DNA of 64,000 nt from Enterococcus faecium. GTDB taxonomy: Bacteria; Bacillota; Bacilli; Lactobacillales; Enterococcaceae. The stretch is from assembly GCF_029023785.1 (NCBI RefSeq), contig NZ_CP118955.1, forward strand, positions 124,001 to 188,000, read 5' to 3'. Positions 36,652 to 46,206 of the stretch are shown here, one piece after another (position 1 is the stretch's first letter; every line of letters begins with the position of its first letter). The translations under genes and the position numbers were made by a program. The notes beneath the pieces were generated by a model. That model saw only the letters and a list, made by a program, of their open reading frames with translations. It ran no database searches and was not told the origin of the DNA.

Positions 36652-38643
36652 GTGGCAACAACGCACAATACCAAAAAGATATCAATGGCTGGCCTGCTTG
36701 TAGCGATGGGAGTCGTCTACGGAGACATCGGGACAAGTCCGCTTTACGTTATGAAATCGATTGTTGAAGATAATGGCGGATTGTCAGGAATCAATCCTGA
36801 TTTTGTTATCGGATCAGTCTCATTGATTTTTTGGACATTGACTCTACTGACAACAATCAAATATGTCGTGATTGCATTGAATGCAGATAACCATGGTGAA
36901 GGTGGAATTTTCTCACTCTACACACTTGTCCGAAAAGGTGGGAAATATTTGATCATTCCTGCAATGATCGGAGGAGCTGCCTTACTAGCAGATGGGGTAT
37001 TGACCCCTGCTGTGACGGTAACGACTGCGATTGAAGGCTTGCGAGGAATTCCGCAGTTTTTTGACCGGTTCGGTAATAACCAGAACGTGATCGTCATTAT
37101 CACTTTAGTTATTATTTTTGTTTTATTCATGGTCCAACGCTTTGGTACAGATATTGTCGGAAAAGCATTCGGACCAATCATGTTCGCTTGGTTTACTTTT
37201 TTAGGCGTAATGGGATTAATGAACTTCAGTCAAGACTGGACAGTTATCCGTGCACTGAATCCTTATTATGCTATCCAGCTGCTTTTTAGTGCAGATAACA
37301 AATTAGGCTTGTTCATTCTTGGAAATATTTTCCTGGCTACGACAGGTGCAGAGGCGCTTTATTCCGATCTTGGACATGTCGGCAAACGAAATATTCGTCT
37401 GAGCTGGCCTTACGTCAAAATTTGTTTGGTTATCAATTATTTTGGGCAGGCTGCGTGGTTGTTGAATGTTTATCAAAACCCTGAAGCACAGCAAATCAAG
37501 AACCTGAATCCATTCTTCCAAATGATGCCTCAAAGTTGGATCGTGATCGGCGTTGCTTTTGCAACAGTCGCTGCAGTCATTGCTTCGCAAGCATTGATTA
37601 CAGGTTCGTTTACGCTAGTTTCAGAAGCAATCAAGTTGAAACTGCTGCCTCGGTTAAAGATCATGTATCCTGGGAACAGTATCGGGCAAATGTATATCCC
37701 AGCAGTCAATCTGATTTTATGGATCGCCTGTTCTCTAGTGGTTGTCACATTCCGAACGTCTCATCATATGGAAGCTGCTTACGGTCTATCGATCACTGTG
37801 ACGATGTTGATGACAACAGCACTGCTTTACTTTTATCTTATCCAAAATGGGCATTCTCGTTGGCTTGCATATTTAGTTACCTTTTTCTTCGGTGCGATAG
37901 AAGTCGTTTTCTTTATCTCAAGTGTTGTCAAATTCTTCCGAGGCGGTTTTGTAGCCGTTCTGATTGGTTTGATCATCTTAGTCGTGATGTTTATTTGGGA
38001 ACAAGGGAACATTATTCGCGAATCGTCAACCGAGGATGTGTCTTTGAGAGATTATATCCCGCAGCTTAGAGAATTACGTGATGATACTTCTTTACCAATC
38101 TATCAGACAAATGTGGTCTTCTTGGTTCCTGATATGGCTGAAGATAAAGTTGGCCGACAGTTCATCTATTCGATTTTAGATAAACGGCCTAAAAGAGCAC
38201 GAGTCTATTGGTTTGTTCATGTGGAAGTGACGGATGAGCCATATACGAAAGAATATCAAGTAGATATGATGGACACTGATTTTATTGTCCAAGTGAATCT
38301 GTTCTTAGGTTTCAGGGTCCAACAGGAAATCAACGTATATGTTCGCCAAGTCATCCATGATTTGATGAAACAAGGCCGTTTGCCAAAACAGCCACAAAGA
38401 TACTCTCTGACACCAGGGCGAGAAGTTGGCGATTTCCAATTTGTCCTGATTGATGAAGTAGTTTCCAATGTGACAACTCTAGGAAAATGGCAACGTCAAA
38501 TCATGCAGGCAAAACTGGCAATCAAAAAAATCGCTACCTCGCCAGAAACATGGTTTGGGCTAGAGTACAGCGAAGTAAAACATGAAACTGTTCCGCTTAT
38601 CATTGGAAATACTCGGAAAACATGGTTGAAAGAGCGGTTGTGA
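36652..38643 (+). CDS. kup: Kup-type potassium uptake transporter
   Basis: A 663-residue transporter: 12 helices over about residues 10-450 and a soluble C-terminus. Signature segments are [17 protein letters not shown] near residues 21-37, [17 protein letters not shown] near 80-96 and [16 protein letters not shown] near 227-242. Kup proteins bring in potassium with protons. In lactic acid bacteria they are known to be inhibited by c-di-AMP. GTG start follows TGAGGGAAA. A second potassium transporter of the KimA type begins at 63249. Confidence 0.95.
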   Translation: MATTHNTKKISMAGLLVAMGVVYGDIGTSPLYVMKSIVEDNGGLSGINPDFVIGSVSLIFWTLTLLTTIKYVVIALNADNHGEGGIFSLYTLVRKGGKYLIIPAMIGGAALLADGVLTPAVTVTTAIEGLRGIPQFFDRFGNNQNVIVIITLVIIFVLFMVQRFGTDIVGKAFGPIMFAWFTFLGVMGLMNFSQDWTVIRALNPYYAIQLLFSADNKLGLFILGNIFLATTGAEALYSDLGHVGKRNIRLSWPYVKICLVINYFGQAAWLLNVYQNPEAQQIKNLNPFFQMMPQSWIVIGVAFATVAAVIASQALITGSFTLVSEAIKLKLLPRLKIMYPGNSIGQMYIPAVNLILWIACSLVVVTFRTSHHMEAAYGLSITVTMLMTTALLYFYLIQNGHSRWLAYLVTFFFGAIEVVFFISSVVKFFRGGFVAVLIGLIILVVMFIWEQGNIIRESSTEDVSLRDYIPQLRELRDDTSLPIYQTNVVFLVPDMAEDKVGRQFIYSILDKRPKRARVYWFVHVEVTDEPYTKEYQVDMMDTDFIVQVNLFLGFRVQQEINVYVRQVIHDLMKQGRLPKQPQRYSLTPGREVGDFQFVLIDEVVSNVTTLGKWQRQIMQAKLAIKKIATSPETWFGLEYSEVKHETVPLIIGNTRKTWLKERL

Positions 38644-38644
38644 A

Positions 38645-38860
38645 AGTAGCGCTTTGACCTGAACTAATGTCGAATGTCAGCTACTTGAACACCGTTTATC
38701 AGAGGTCATGAAAAAGCTGTACTGCAACAAGCAGTAAGAACGAGCAGATAAAAACAGCTTCTCATGTTTTTCATCTGTTTGGGCTTAATGCCGCAGATGC
38801 AAGCTTTTGAATACCGTTTTTATCAGAGGTCATGAAAAAGCTGTTTAGCAACAAGTAACG
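38645..38860 (+). repeat. Intergenic modular repeat: B remnant, A module, partial A, forward orientation
   Basis: A short B-type tail (38645-38695, ending GAACACCGTTTA), a complete A module (38702-38820) and the first 35 bases of a further A module (38827-38860). With the terminator that follows, they fill the 353-base gap between kup and the CNNM gene. Confidence 0.8.
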
Positions 38861-38877
38861 CAATGATTTTGAAGTGA

Positions 38878-38917
38878 TAAGGAGATGTGGCTGAAAAATG
38901 CCGCATCTCCTTTTTTA
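38878..38917 (+). terminator. Terminator after kup and the repeat array
   Basis: GGAGATGTGGC and GCCGCATCTCC form an 11-base stem followed by six T residues. Confidence 0.85.
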
Positions 38918-38996
38918 TTCCTAAATATGAATACGCATTATTTTCAATCTTTTTGTAGAAAAAGGGTACAATAGAAAAAGAGAAAGGCGGGAGAAT

Positions 38997-40298
38997 ATGG
39001 TTATCAATTTCATTATTTTATTTTTGATGATTGCAATTACTTCATTTTTTGTAGCAAGTGAATTTGCTTTAGTGAAAATCAGACGATCAAGATTGGAACA
39101 ACTAGAAAAGGAAAATGTAAAGAACGCCAAGCTAGCTCTTCATGTTACACACCATTTAGATAACTATTTATCAGCTAGTCAATTAGGAATTACGCTAACC
39201 GGTTTGATCATCGGGTGGGTCGGTGAAGGATCTGTCGCGGCTTTACTAGAACCAGTGATCGGTAAACTACCTTTTAGTTCGGCTATTAGCAGTACAATCT
39301 CTGTGGCGCTGGGATTTATTTTAGTTACGTATATCGATGTGGTTATTGGCGAACTGCTTCCTAAGAGCTATAGTATCGTCAATACGGAGAAGGTCGTCTT
39401 GTTCGTAGTTAAACCACTTCATTATTTTTATAAAGTAATGTTTCCTTTTATTTGGGTATTGAATCATTCAGCTGCAGGGCTAGGGAAGCTATTAGGTGTG
39501 CGTCTCGTATCTGAAGGAGAAGAGACATTGTCTCAAGAAGAGCTGACATTAGTCGCATTGAATTCTTATGAAAAAGGAGAGTTGACCAAAGAAGAATATC
39601 ATTATTTGGAAAACGTGTTTGAATTTGATGATACCTTGGCAAAAGATATACAAGTAGACCGTACGTCCATGCAAGTATTCGAAGCTTCAGAAACCGTCAA
39701 AGAAGCGATAAAAGCTTCGATTGAACAAGGACATACTCGCTATCCGGTTATCTTAGAATCAAAAGACAATGTTTTAGGTTATGTCACCTTGCCAGATTTG
39801 ATCAAGCAATCTTATAAAGATGACCAGCTGACAGTAGAACAGTTGATTGAAGAGCCGATCGTAACAACTGAAACGATCCCTATAAAAAAATTATTGACGA
39901 TCATGCGAAAAAAGGGAAAGCATATTGCTATCTTAAAAGATGAATACGGAGGGACAAGCGGCTTAGTGACGATTGAAGATATTTTAGAAGAAATCGTCGG
40001 GGAAATCCGAGATGAGACAGATTTGGACGAAGCATTGATAGCGGAACAGTCAGATGGCTCTTATATCATCTCCGGCAAACTAACATTAGATGATTTCCAG
40101 CGTTATTTTCATGTAGAGATTCCAGAGTTTGAAGAAACGAATTTTACTACACTTGCGGGCTTTGCTTCTAGCCGATATAAAGAAATAAAAGCAGGAACAA
40201 TCATTGAGATTGCATCATTCCGTTTCACGGTATTAGAATACCAGCATGCACATATCGATTATTTCAAAGTAGAGTCCACGGAAAGAAAAACAGAATAA
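38997..40298 (+). CDS. CNNM/CorC (hemolysin C) family membrane protein with CBS domains
   Basis: A 433-residue protein. The N-terminal DUF21 membrane domain (about residues 1-190, ASEFALVKIRRSRLEQL near 19-35) is followed by a CBS pair (about 205-330, with GHTRYPVILES and KDEYGGTSGLVTIEDILEE). A CorC_HlyC domain ends the protein. Such proteins export magnesium or other divalent ions. The hemolysin name is historical. GGCGGGAG precedes the ATG, and a terminator shared with the MATE gene follows. Confidence 0.92.
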   Translation: MVINFIILFLMIAITSFFVASEFALVKIRRSRLEQLEKENVKNAKLALHVTHHLDNYLSASQLGITLTGLIIGWVGEGSVAALLEPVIGKLPFSSAISSTISVALGFILVTYIDVVIGELLPKSYSIVNTEKVVLFVVKPLHYFYKVMFPFIWVLNHSAAGLGKLLGVRLVSEGEETLSQEELTLVALNSYEKGELTKEEYHYLENVFEFDDTLAKDIQVDRTSMQVFEASETVKEAIKASIEQGHTRYPVILESKDNVLGYVTLPDLIKQSYKDDQLTVEQLIEEPIVTTETIPIKKLLTIMRKKGKHIAILKDEYGGTSGLVTIEDILEEIVGEIRDETDLDEALIAEQSDGSYIISGKLTLDDFQRYFHVEIPEFEETNFTTLAGFASSRYKEIKAGTIIEIASFRFTVLEYQHAHIDYFKVESTERKTE

Positions 40299-40302
40299 AA
40301 GA

Positions 40303-40338
40303 AAAAAGGCTGTGACATTTTTTGTCACAGCCTTTTTG
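40303..40338. terminator. Bidirectional terminator between CNNM and MATE genes
   Basis: AAAAAAGGCTGTGACA and TGTCACAGCCTTTTT form a long stem with both A and T runs. Confidence 0.9.
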
Positions 40339-40427
40339 TTATCTAAAAAACCTGTTTTCGGTAAACGAAGAAGATATTTTCAATAAAAGTTTTCATTTTT
40401 AGCCGCAACGATTTCTTTTAATCAAGG

Positions 40428-41798
40428 CTATCTTGCTTCTGCATGTTCTAATGTGAAATGTTCCTCTTCACCCATGTGTTTCAATTGTTTCATCGAACGC
40501 ATATAAGAGTAAAGCAACACGGCAACAGAACCGATCCAAGCTAAAGGAGAAGCTGCTGCTGCTCCTGGGTATCCCCACATTCCTGTAAGAACGATAGCTG
40601 CAAAAGAACGCATAAGCAATTCCATCATACCGGCGATCGTAGGGATCTTGCTTTGTCCAAGCCCTTGAAGTGTGTAGCGTAAAATGAACAGGACTGCTAA
40701 GATCCAGTAAAGAGACCCATTGATATTGAAGTAGGTTTGTGCTAATTCAAATACACGTGTTTCTGATGGGCTAACAAACAATTGAACAAAGAAATGACCG
40801 AAGAAAATGACGATAGCACCTGCTAAGAGACTAAATCCGACACTCATCAGTAAAGTTTGACGTACCCCTTGCAAGATTCGGCCATATTCTTTCGCACCAT
40901 AGTTTTGTGCAGTGAAAGTTGCCATTGCAATACCAAATGACATCATCGGCTGATTTGCAAATTGGTCGATACGACCAGCAGCGGCTTGAGCAGCTACGAC
41001 ATCTGTCCCTAGACTATTTAGTGCTGCTTGTAACACGATAGCACCAACAGCGATGATCGAAGATTGAAACGCCATTGGCAAAGCAGCATTTAGGTGTACA
41101 GCAAACTCTTCTTTTTCAAATTTGAAATCTTTTTTGCGTAACTGTAACAAAGGCATTTTTTTCTTGATATACACTAGACACAGTACGCTGGAAGAAACTT
41201 GTGCGATTACTGTAGCAATAGCTGCACCTTCCACACCCATGCCAAAATAGATAATAAAGATCAAATCAAGTACGACGTTGATGATGACCGCAATGATCAG
41301 AAAGAATAGTGGTGTGCGGCTGTCACCAAGTGCGCGAATGACATTAGAAAGCAAATTGAAACTGACTGATGCAAAGATCCCTAATAAAATAATTGAAATA
41401 AATGTTTGTGCTTGATCAAGTATTTCAGGAGGAGTTTGCATCAATTGAAGCATCGGACGAATAAACAGGAGACTTAGGACAGTTAAAATCACAGTGACGA
41501 CAAGACTAATGACAACACTAGCAGCAAAACTTTTCTTCAGACCCCGATAATCTTTTGCACCGTAACGTTGTGCGGTAATAATGGCTAAACCAGCTGTTAA
41601 ACCTTGGGCAAAGCCAATGATCAAAAATGTCAGGCTTCCAGTTGCACCAACCGCTGCCAGCGCATTTTTACCTAGCGTCTGACCCACGATGATCATATCG
41701 ATCATATTGTAGAACTGCTGAAAAACATTTCCGATCAGTAAAGGAACAGTGAACATCAAAATCAGTTTAGCGGGGCTTCCTTTTGTTAAATCGCGCAT
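40428..41798 (-). CDS. MATE-family multidrug efflux transporter
   Basis: A 456-residue transporter with 12 helices in two related halves. It has PLLIGNVFQQFYNMIDMIIVG near the start and the second-half counterpart MSFGIAMATFTAQNYGA near residues 285-301. MATE proteins expel cationic drugs or metabolites using sodium or protons. The substrate is not predictable. The start is preceded by AAGGAG. It is monocistronic. Confidence 0.9.
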   Translation of the reverse strand: MRDLTKGSPAKLILMFTVPLLIGNVFQQFYNMIDMIIVGQTLGKNALAAVGATGSLTFLIIGFAQGLTAGLAIITAQRYGAKDYRGLKKSFAASVVISLVVTVILTVLSLLFIRPMLQLMQTPPEILDQAQTFISIILLGIFASVSFNLLSNVIRALGDSRTPLFFLIIAVIINVVLDLIFIIYFGMGVEGAAIATVIAQVSSSVLCLVYIKKKMPLLQLRKKDFKFEKEEFAVHLNAALPMAFQSSIIAVGAIVLQAALNSLGTDVVAAQAAAGRIDQFANQPMMSFGIAMATFTAQNYGAKEYGRILQGVRQTLLMSVGFSLLAGAIVIFFGHFFVQLFVSPSETRVFELAQTYFNINGSLYWILAVLFILRYTLQGLGQSKIPTIAGMMELLMRSFAAIVLTGMWGYPGAAAASPLAWIGSVAVLLYSYMRSMKQLKHMGEEEHFTLEHAEAR

Positions 41799-41979
41799 CT
41801 TTTAAACTCCTTATATCTTTAAAATTTAGTTAGTAGTATATAGCGTTTATCCTGAGAATACCAATTAGAAATCAATGATAATTTATGAAACTCCATAAAA
41901 AGAAGCCAAGAATTGAGTCAAAGAATCAACAACTTGGCCTGGTCTGTAAAATAAGGGACATCCACGTTTATCTATCACC

Positions 41980-42303
41980 TTAATATTGTCTAATCTCACT
42001 TGGTAAAAGGATCGTTTCTCTCGTACCGTCATCATAGGCGTATACTTGAGCAGGAAATTGGTTCGAATAGGCAAACGGCAAATCAATATCCATTTCCACA
42101 TTGCTTCCTGCTTGAGAAAAATGCATCGTCACTTTTCCACGATTTTCGATCAAATCAAAGGTTAATATATTTTCTAATGGAATGACTCCCTTAAGATCTA
42201 GGTCAATAATAAACCATATACTGTCAATCAATTCATCTGGCAAACTTGATACGACACCAACTGAAGCGTAACGGTTGCGGCTGCTATCAAAACTTTCAAA
42301 CAT
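41980..42303 (-). CDS. DUF960 family protein
   Basis: A 107-residue soluble protein with the DUF960 pattern: RYASVGVVSSLPDELIDSIWFIID at the N-terminus, then VTMHFSQAG. The family is confined to Firmicutes and has no assigned function. AAGGAGG precedes the start. Its downstream region (41880-41975) has a GCCAAG/CTTGGC pairing without a T-run, so I do not call a terminator. Confidence 0.8.
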   Translation of the reverse strand: MFESFDSSRNRYASVGVVSSLPDELIDSIWFIIDLDLKGVIPLENILTFDLIENRGKVTMHFSQAGSNVEMDIDLPFAYSNQFPAQVYAYDDGTRETILLPSEIRQY

Positions 42304-42564
42304 CTGTTTAACCTCCTTCGAATCAACGAATGTTTTATTTTTATAATTAATCCTAGGATAAACTAGAAATACTTACTTCAACGAGGGTTCATTCTAATAA
42401 AGAATCAGGAAAAATGCAACAATAATTGAATACTTTTTTTCAAAGTATAAATTTTTATAAAGGTACGATAAAAGTATGCGAGGAAAAGCTTGGTAAATTA
42501 GGATTTTTCGTTTGTAAAGCCATTTACAAAAGTGGAAGCCCCATATGAAAATAAACGATTAGAA
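42304..42564. other. Gene-free AT-rich stretch between DUF960 and rplY
   Basis: Apart from the AAGGAGG ribosome site of the DUF960 gene at its left edge and the rplY terminator to its right, I see no gene, repeat module or clear RNA structure here. A TATAAT-like segment near 42340 may be the DUF960 promoter. Confidence 0.5.
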
Positions 42565-42612
42565 ATAAAAAAGGCGTGTTAAAAGCTGCTGACCCGCCGC
42601 TTCTAACACCAC
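42565..42612 (-). terminator. rplY terminator
   Basis: On the minus strand GGTGTTAGAAGC pairs with GCTTTTAACACGCC, followed by six T residues. Confidence 0.82.
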
Positions 42613-42627
42613 CTGATTGTTTCAGTA

Positions 42628-43236
42628 TTATTCTTCTGTTGAACCGATCACTTCTGGTTCGCCACCTTCACCTGTGCTTTCTTCTTCTTCACTTTGAGCG
42701 ACTACAGCAGCGATTTGCTCTTCACTGTCGGTCACGAATTTGTAATCGTCGTTTTTTGGAAGATCGGCTACTGTAATAGAATCACCTAATTCCAAGTTTG
42801 TCACGTCAACTTCAATTCGTTCAGGCAATTTGTCTGGTGTAGCAGATACGACTACTGTATACAAGTTTTGAGCTAACACTCCACCAGATTTAGCACCCAC
42901 TGATTCGCCAACAAGAACGACTTCTGTTTCGACTTCTGTTTCTTCCGACATGTTTACAGATAGAAATTCTGCATGTTCGAAATGATTGGTAAAAGTGTTC
43001 GTTTGGATCTTGTGAACCAATGTATTGACTTTTTGTCCATCGATGTCCATCGTGATGACTGTGTTCGCTCCATGTTCACGCAACAATTTGCTTAGTGTCA
43101 AACCATCGAATGAGATAGGGGTACTTTCTACTTTATACCCATAAACAACAGCTGGAACTTTCCCTTCGTGACGAAGTTTGTTTCTTAATGAACGGGGACG
43201 TACTTCTCTTTTACTTACTTCTAATGATACTGACAT
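42628..43236 (-). CDS. rplY: 50S ribosomal protein L25/general stress protein Ctc
   Basis: A 202-residue long-form L25 (Ctc). The N-terminal 5S-rRNA-binding domain (MSVSLEVSKREVRPRSLRNK) is followed by the TL5-type C-terminal domain. The tail is acidic (AQSEEEESTGEGGEPE). It binds 5S rRNA and in Bacillus is induced by stress. The start at 43236 has AAGGAGG before it. A long structured leader lies upstream. Confidence 0.93.
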   Translation of the reverse strand: MSVSLEVSKREVRPRSLRNKLRHEGKVPAVVYGYKVESTPISFDGLTLSKLLREHGANTVITMDIDGQKVNTLVHKIQTNTFTNHFEHAEFLSVNMSEETEVETEVVLVGESVGAKSGGVLAQNLYTVVVSATPDKLPERIEVDVTNLELGDSITVADLPKNDDYKFVTDSEEQIAAVVAQSEEEESTGEGGEPEVIGSTEE

Positions 43237-43440
43237 AACCAAAATTCCTCCTTAAAATGTGACTGTCTGCTTTGGTAACGGACAGATTTTATTTAAGTGA
43301 ATTCTAAAGGCTAATCTCGTGCACATCATCGAAGGCAGGGCGCTTAAAAAAGCGCAAAAGGAGAGATGCGCGCATCTCCCCTTAGAAAGTCAGGATTCAA
43401 CTTTTCTCCACCAGGTCATTACGCTGTGTATGAGAAATCC
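43237..43440 (-). promoter_or_regulatory. Structured rplY leader
   Basis: On the minus strand the leader holds a GC-rich hairpin (43360-43382, core GAGATGCGCGCATCTC) followed by TTTT. A second perfect hairpin comes next (43340-43355, GCGCTT/AAGCGC). The first is terminator-like, so the leader may attenuate rplY; this is inference. The remaining 43441-43565 holds the start region of the pseudouridine synthase gene and nothing else I can support. Confidence 0.5.
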
Positions 43441-43565
43441 AATTCACTTTACTATTTAACCGTAACGTGAACTGTTAATTAAGTCAAGGAATAACTATGA
43501 TGATGTATTTGCAAGCAAGAATATTCAAGGTATAATTAATTAGTAGTAATAAGAAAGGAAACAGC

Positions 43566-44282
43566 ATGCGTTTAGATAAATTAATAGAAGAAAAATTAGA
43601 AACGACACGCAAGGAAATGAAGCGGCTGTTTGCTTTGAAGCAAGTGATGATAGATGGCACAGTCGAATTTCGACAAAATCGAAATGTAGATAGTTTACTG
43701 CATCAAATCGAAGTAGCAGGTGAACACTTAGAAACAAATGAGTCCTATTATCTTCTCAATAAACCTGAAAAAGCTGTTACAGCTGTATCAGATCCAGAAA
43801 AGACGACAGTAATCGATCTGATTGCAAGTGCCGATCGTTTCCAACCATTATATCCAGTGGGAAGACTAGATAGAGATACAACAGGACTATTGCTGATCAC
43901 TTCGAATGGACAATTGGGATATGAAATGCTACTTCCAGAAAAAAAGGTTTCAAAGACTTATCAAGTAGTTGTGAACGAAAGGGTGACACCGGCAGACGTA
44001 ACAGCATTTGAAAATGGAATCGTATTCGCTGATGGGTATCAATGTAAGCCGGCTGATTTAAAAATACTCAAAGCAGACAAGCACCAAAGTACGGTTTTAT
44101 TGACGATCCAAGAAGGAAAATTCCATCAAGTCAAAAAGATGTTCTTAGCCCAAGGAAAGAAAGTGACCGCATTGAAACGGCTAAGCATGGGACCATTGGA
44201 ATTAGATGAACAGCTAGGAGTAGGCGAGTATCGATCGTTGACATTAGCAGAGATGAAAAAGTTAAGTATTTATTTTAAATAG
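43566..44282 (+). CDS. RsuA-family 16S rRNA pseudouridine synthase
   Basis: A 238-residue enzyme. The S4-like RNA-binding domain (MRLDKLIEEKLETTRKEMK) leads into the catalytic domain with the aspartate motif GRLDRDTTGLLL near residues 98-109 and the GKFHQVKKMF segment near 184-193. RsuA types modify U516 of 16S rRNA. GAAAGGAAAC precedes the ATG. A HAD nucleotidase follows after 12 bases, likely in the same operon. Confidence 0.9.
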   Translation: MRLDKLIEEKLETTRKEMKRLFALKQVMIDGTVEFRQNRNVDSLLHQIEVAGEHLETNESYYLLNKPEKAVTAVSDPEKTTVIDLIASADRFQPLYPVGRLDRDTTGLLLITSNGQLGYEMLLPEKKVSKTYQVVVNERVTPADVTAFENGIVFADGYQCKPADLKILKADKHQSTVLLTIQEGKFHQVKKMFLAQGKKVTALKRLSMGPLELDEQLGVGEYRSLTLAEMKKLSIYFK

Positions 44283-44294
44283 GAGGTCAAAAAG

Positions 44295-44990
44295 ATGAAA
44301 TATAAAACTTTATTGTTCGATGTAGATGATACATTGTTAGATTTTCAATTAACTGAAGCCAATGCTTTAAGTGCTTTGTTTGCAGAACAAGGAATCACAT
44401 TGACACCAGAAATCGAAACCAGCTATAAGGCTTTGAATCATCATTTATGGCAGGAGTTTGAAAAAGGCAGACTATCACGAGAAGAAATAATAGGCAGTCG
44501 TTTTGGGTTACTTTTCCAGCAATTTGGGAAAACAGTAGATAGTGATCAAATGGAAAAACGCTACCGCCACTACTTGAACCAAGGTCATGATCTTGTTCCA
44601 GGAAGTCTAGAAATCCTGAAAAAGGTCCATCCGCATGCTGATCTTTATATTGTGACGAACGGTGTGTCGCACACGCAACATCGGCGATTAACAGATGCAG
44701 GAATGCTTGATTACTTCAAGGATATCTTTGTCTCAGAAGCTGTCGGAGCGCAAAAGCCGATGAAAGAATTTTTTGATCATGTCTTTTCCCACATTCCTAA
44801 TTTTGATAAAAAGCAAACTGTGATCATTGGTGATTCTTTGACTTCTGATATCAAAGGAGGAAATATGGCAGGGATCGATACGATTTGGTTCAATAGAAAT
44901 AAATTACCAGAAATCGAAGAAATCCAGCCTACTTATCGAATCGATTCATTAGAGGAACTTTATTCATTATTGGAAATTGAAAAGGATTAA
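44295..44990 (+). CDS. YjjG-type HAD nucleotidase
   Basis: A 231-residue HAD hydrolase. Motif I is FDVDDTLLDF (residues 8-17), motif II is IVTNG near 118-122, and the C-terminal motif is VIIGDSLTSDIKGG near 174-187. The DVDDT pattern and length fit the YjjG group, which dephosphorylates non-canonical pyrimidine nucleotides. AGGAGG precedes the ATG. The next gene, udk, is also a pyrimidine nucleoside enzyme, which fits a salvage or house-cleaning theme. Confidence 0.88.
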   Translation: MKYKTLLFDVDDTLLDFQLTEANALSALFAEQGITLTPEIETSYKALNHHLWQEFEKGRLSREEIIGSRFGLLFQQFGKTVDSDQMEKRYRHYLNQGHDLVPGSLEILKKVHPHADLYIVTNGVSHTQHRRLTDAGMLDYFKDIFVSEAVGAQKPMKEFFDHVFSHIPNFDKKQTVIIGDSLTSDIKGGNMAGIDTIWFNRNKLPEIEEIQPTYRIDSLEELYSLLEIEKD

Positions 44991-45073
44991 TTTTCAGAAA
45001 AATATAGCATTTTCGTGTTTTTTCGCTATAATAGATTAGAATGAAAAAACGGATACGAAAGAGGTTTTAGTCA

Positions 45074-45703
45074 ATGACAAAAAGCAAGCCAATTATCATT
45101 GGTGTGACGGGTGGATCCGGAAGCGGAAAGACAAGTGTCAGCCGTGCGATTTTCAACAACTTCCCGGACCATTCCATCATGATGCTTGAACAAGATTCTT
45201 ATTACAAGGATCAGAGCCATTTGAGTTTTGAAGAACGATTGAACACAAATTACGATCACCCATTTGCCTTTGATAATGATCTGCTGATTCAGCATGTAGG
45301 CGACTTACTGAACTATAAAGCCATTGAAAAACCCGTGTATGACTATGTAGCGCATACAAGAAGTCAGGCAACGATCATTCAGGAACCAAAAGAAGTGATC
45401 ATTCTAGAAGGAATCCTGATTTTAGAAGACGAACGTCTGCGTGACTTGATGGATATCAAAGTATACGTAGATACAGATGATGACATTCGTATCATTCGTC
45501 GTATCAAACGGGATATGGAAGAACGGGGACGCACATTGGACTCCGTGATCGAACAATATTTGACAGTTGTTAAACCGATGTATCATCAATTTATCGAACC
45601 AACGAAGCGCTATGCGGATATCATTGTTCCAGAAGGCGGAGAAAACCACGTTGCTATTGATTTGATTACAACAAAAGTAGCTAGTTTCTTAAACCATAAA
45701 TAG
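45074..45703 (+). CDS. udk: Uridine kinase
   Basis: A 209-residue uridine/cytidine kinase with the P-loop [12 protein letters not shown] near residues 11-22. It also has [14 protein letters not shown] near 43-56, NYDHPFAFD near 59-67 and the lid [12 protein letters not shown] near 137-148. It phosphorylates uridine and cytidine in salvage. A TATAAT element (45027-45032) upstream suggests its own promoter. A complex terminator and a repeat array follow. Confidence 0.96.
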   Translation: MTKSKPIIIGVTGGSGSGKTSVSRAIFNNFPDHSIMMLEQDSYYKDQSHLSFEERLNTNYDHPFAFDNDLLIQHVGDLLNYKAIEKPVYDYVAHTRSQATIIQEPKEVIILEGILILEDERLRDLMDIKVYVDTDDDIRIIRRIKRDMEERGRTLDSVIEQYLTVVKPMYHQFIEPTKRYADIIVPEGGENHVAIDLITTKVASFLNHK

Positions 45704-45713
45704 TGCGCAGCGA

Positions 45714-45789
45714 AACAGTTGAACGGACTGCGACCGTTTGAAAAGCAAGGATTCTGCTTTTTGAACAGTCACCAGCCAACTGTTTTTTT
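45714..45789 (+). terminator. udk terminator (long, branched)
   Basis: AACAGTTG and CAACTGTT enclose a 55-base interior with its own AAAAGCA/TGCTTTT hairpin, and six to seven T residues follow. Confidence 0.75.
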
Positions 45790-45800
45790 ATTTATAACAA

Positions 45801-46158
45801 GAGGTTGTGAAAACAGCATCTTGACCTAAGTATTAAAAAGAAGAAACGGAAAATAGCTGTTTATATTTTACCGTTTTTTGAGCTAATACCGAAGGTCAGC
45901 TGATTGAGCACCGTGAAGTAGAGGTTGTAAAAAAGCTGTCTTTGCATCAAGCGATAAGAGCATCCAAATAAAACAGCTCCTCACGTTTTTCGTTGGGTTG
46001 GGCTTATTATCGTAGATGCAAGCTTTTGAACACCGTTTAACGAGAGGTTGTAACAGAAGTGGTCAGATGCAATAAATAAGAAGAAACTTACGAAAATTAT
46101 TTCTCGAATTTGTGTGAGATTTCGACTTATTTTTTTGAAGAAGCTCTTTTGTCGCACC
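45801..46158 (+). repeat. Intergenic modular repeat: B, A, C array, forward orientation
   Basis: Three different modules in a row: B 45801-45916, A 45921-46039, C 46044-46158. They are separated by four bases each. All begin with a form of GAGGTTGT; B and A end with a form of GA(G/A)CACCGT, while the C end is degraded. With the terminator they account for the 503-base gap. This is the clearest view of the shared ends with swapped cores. Confidence 0.9.
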
Positions 46159-46206
46159 CCCTAAGGAGGCAGTTTTAATAAATGAAAAAAGATGTGGGGA
46201 ATATAG

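Noticed and set aside
38997..40298. CNNM/CorC protein as a hemolysin toxin
   Set aside because: The name is historical; the DUF21-CBS-CorC layout indicates divalent metal transport.
41885..41975. Terminator after the DUF960 gene
   Set aside because: GCCAAG/CTTGGC can pair but the loop is long and no T-run follows.
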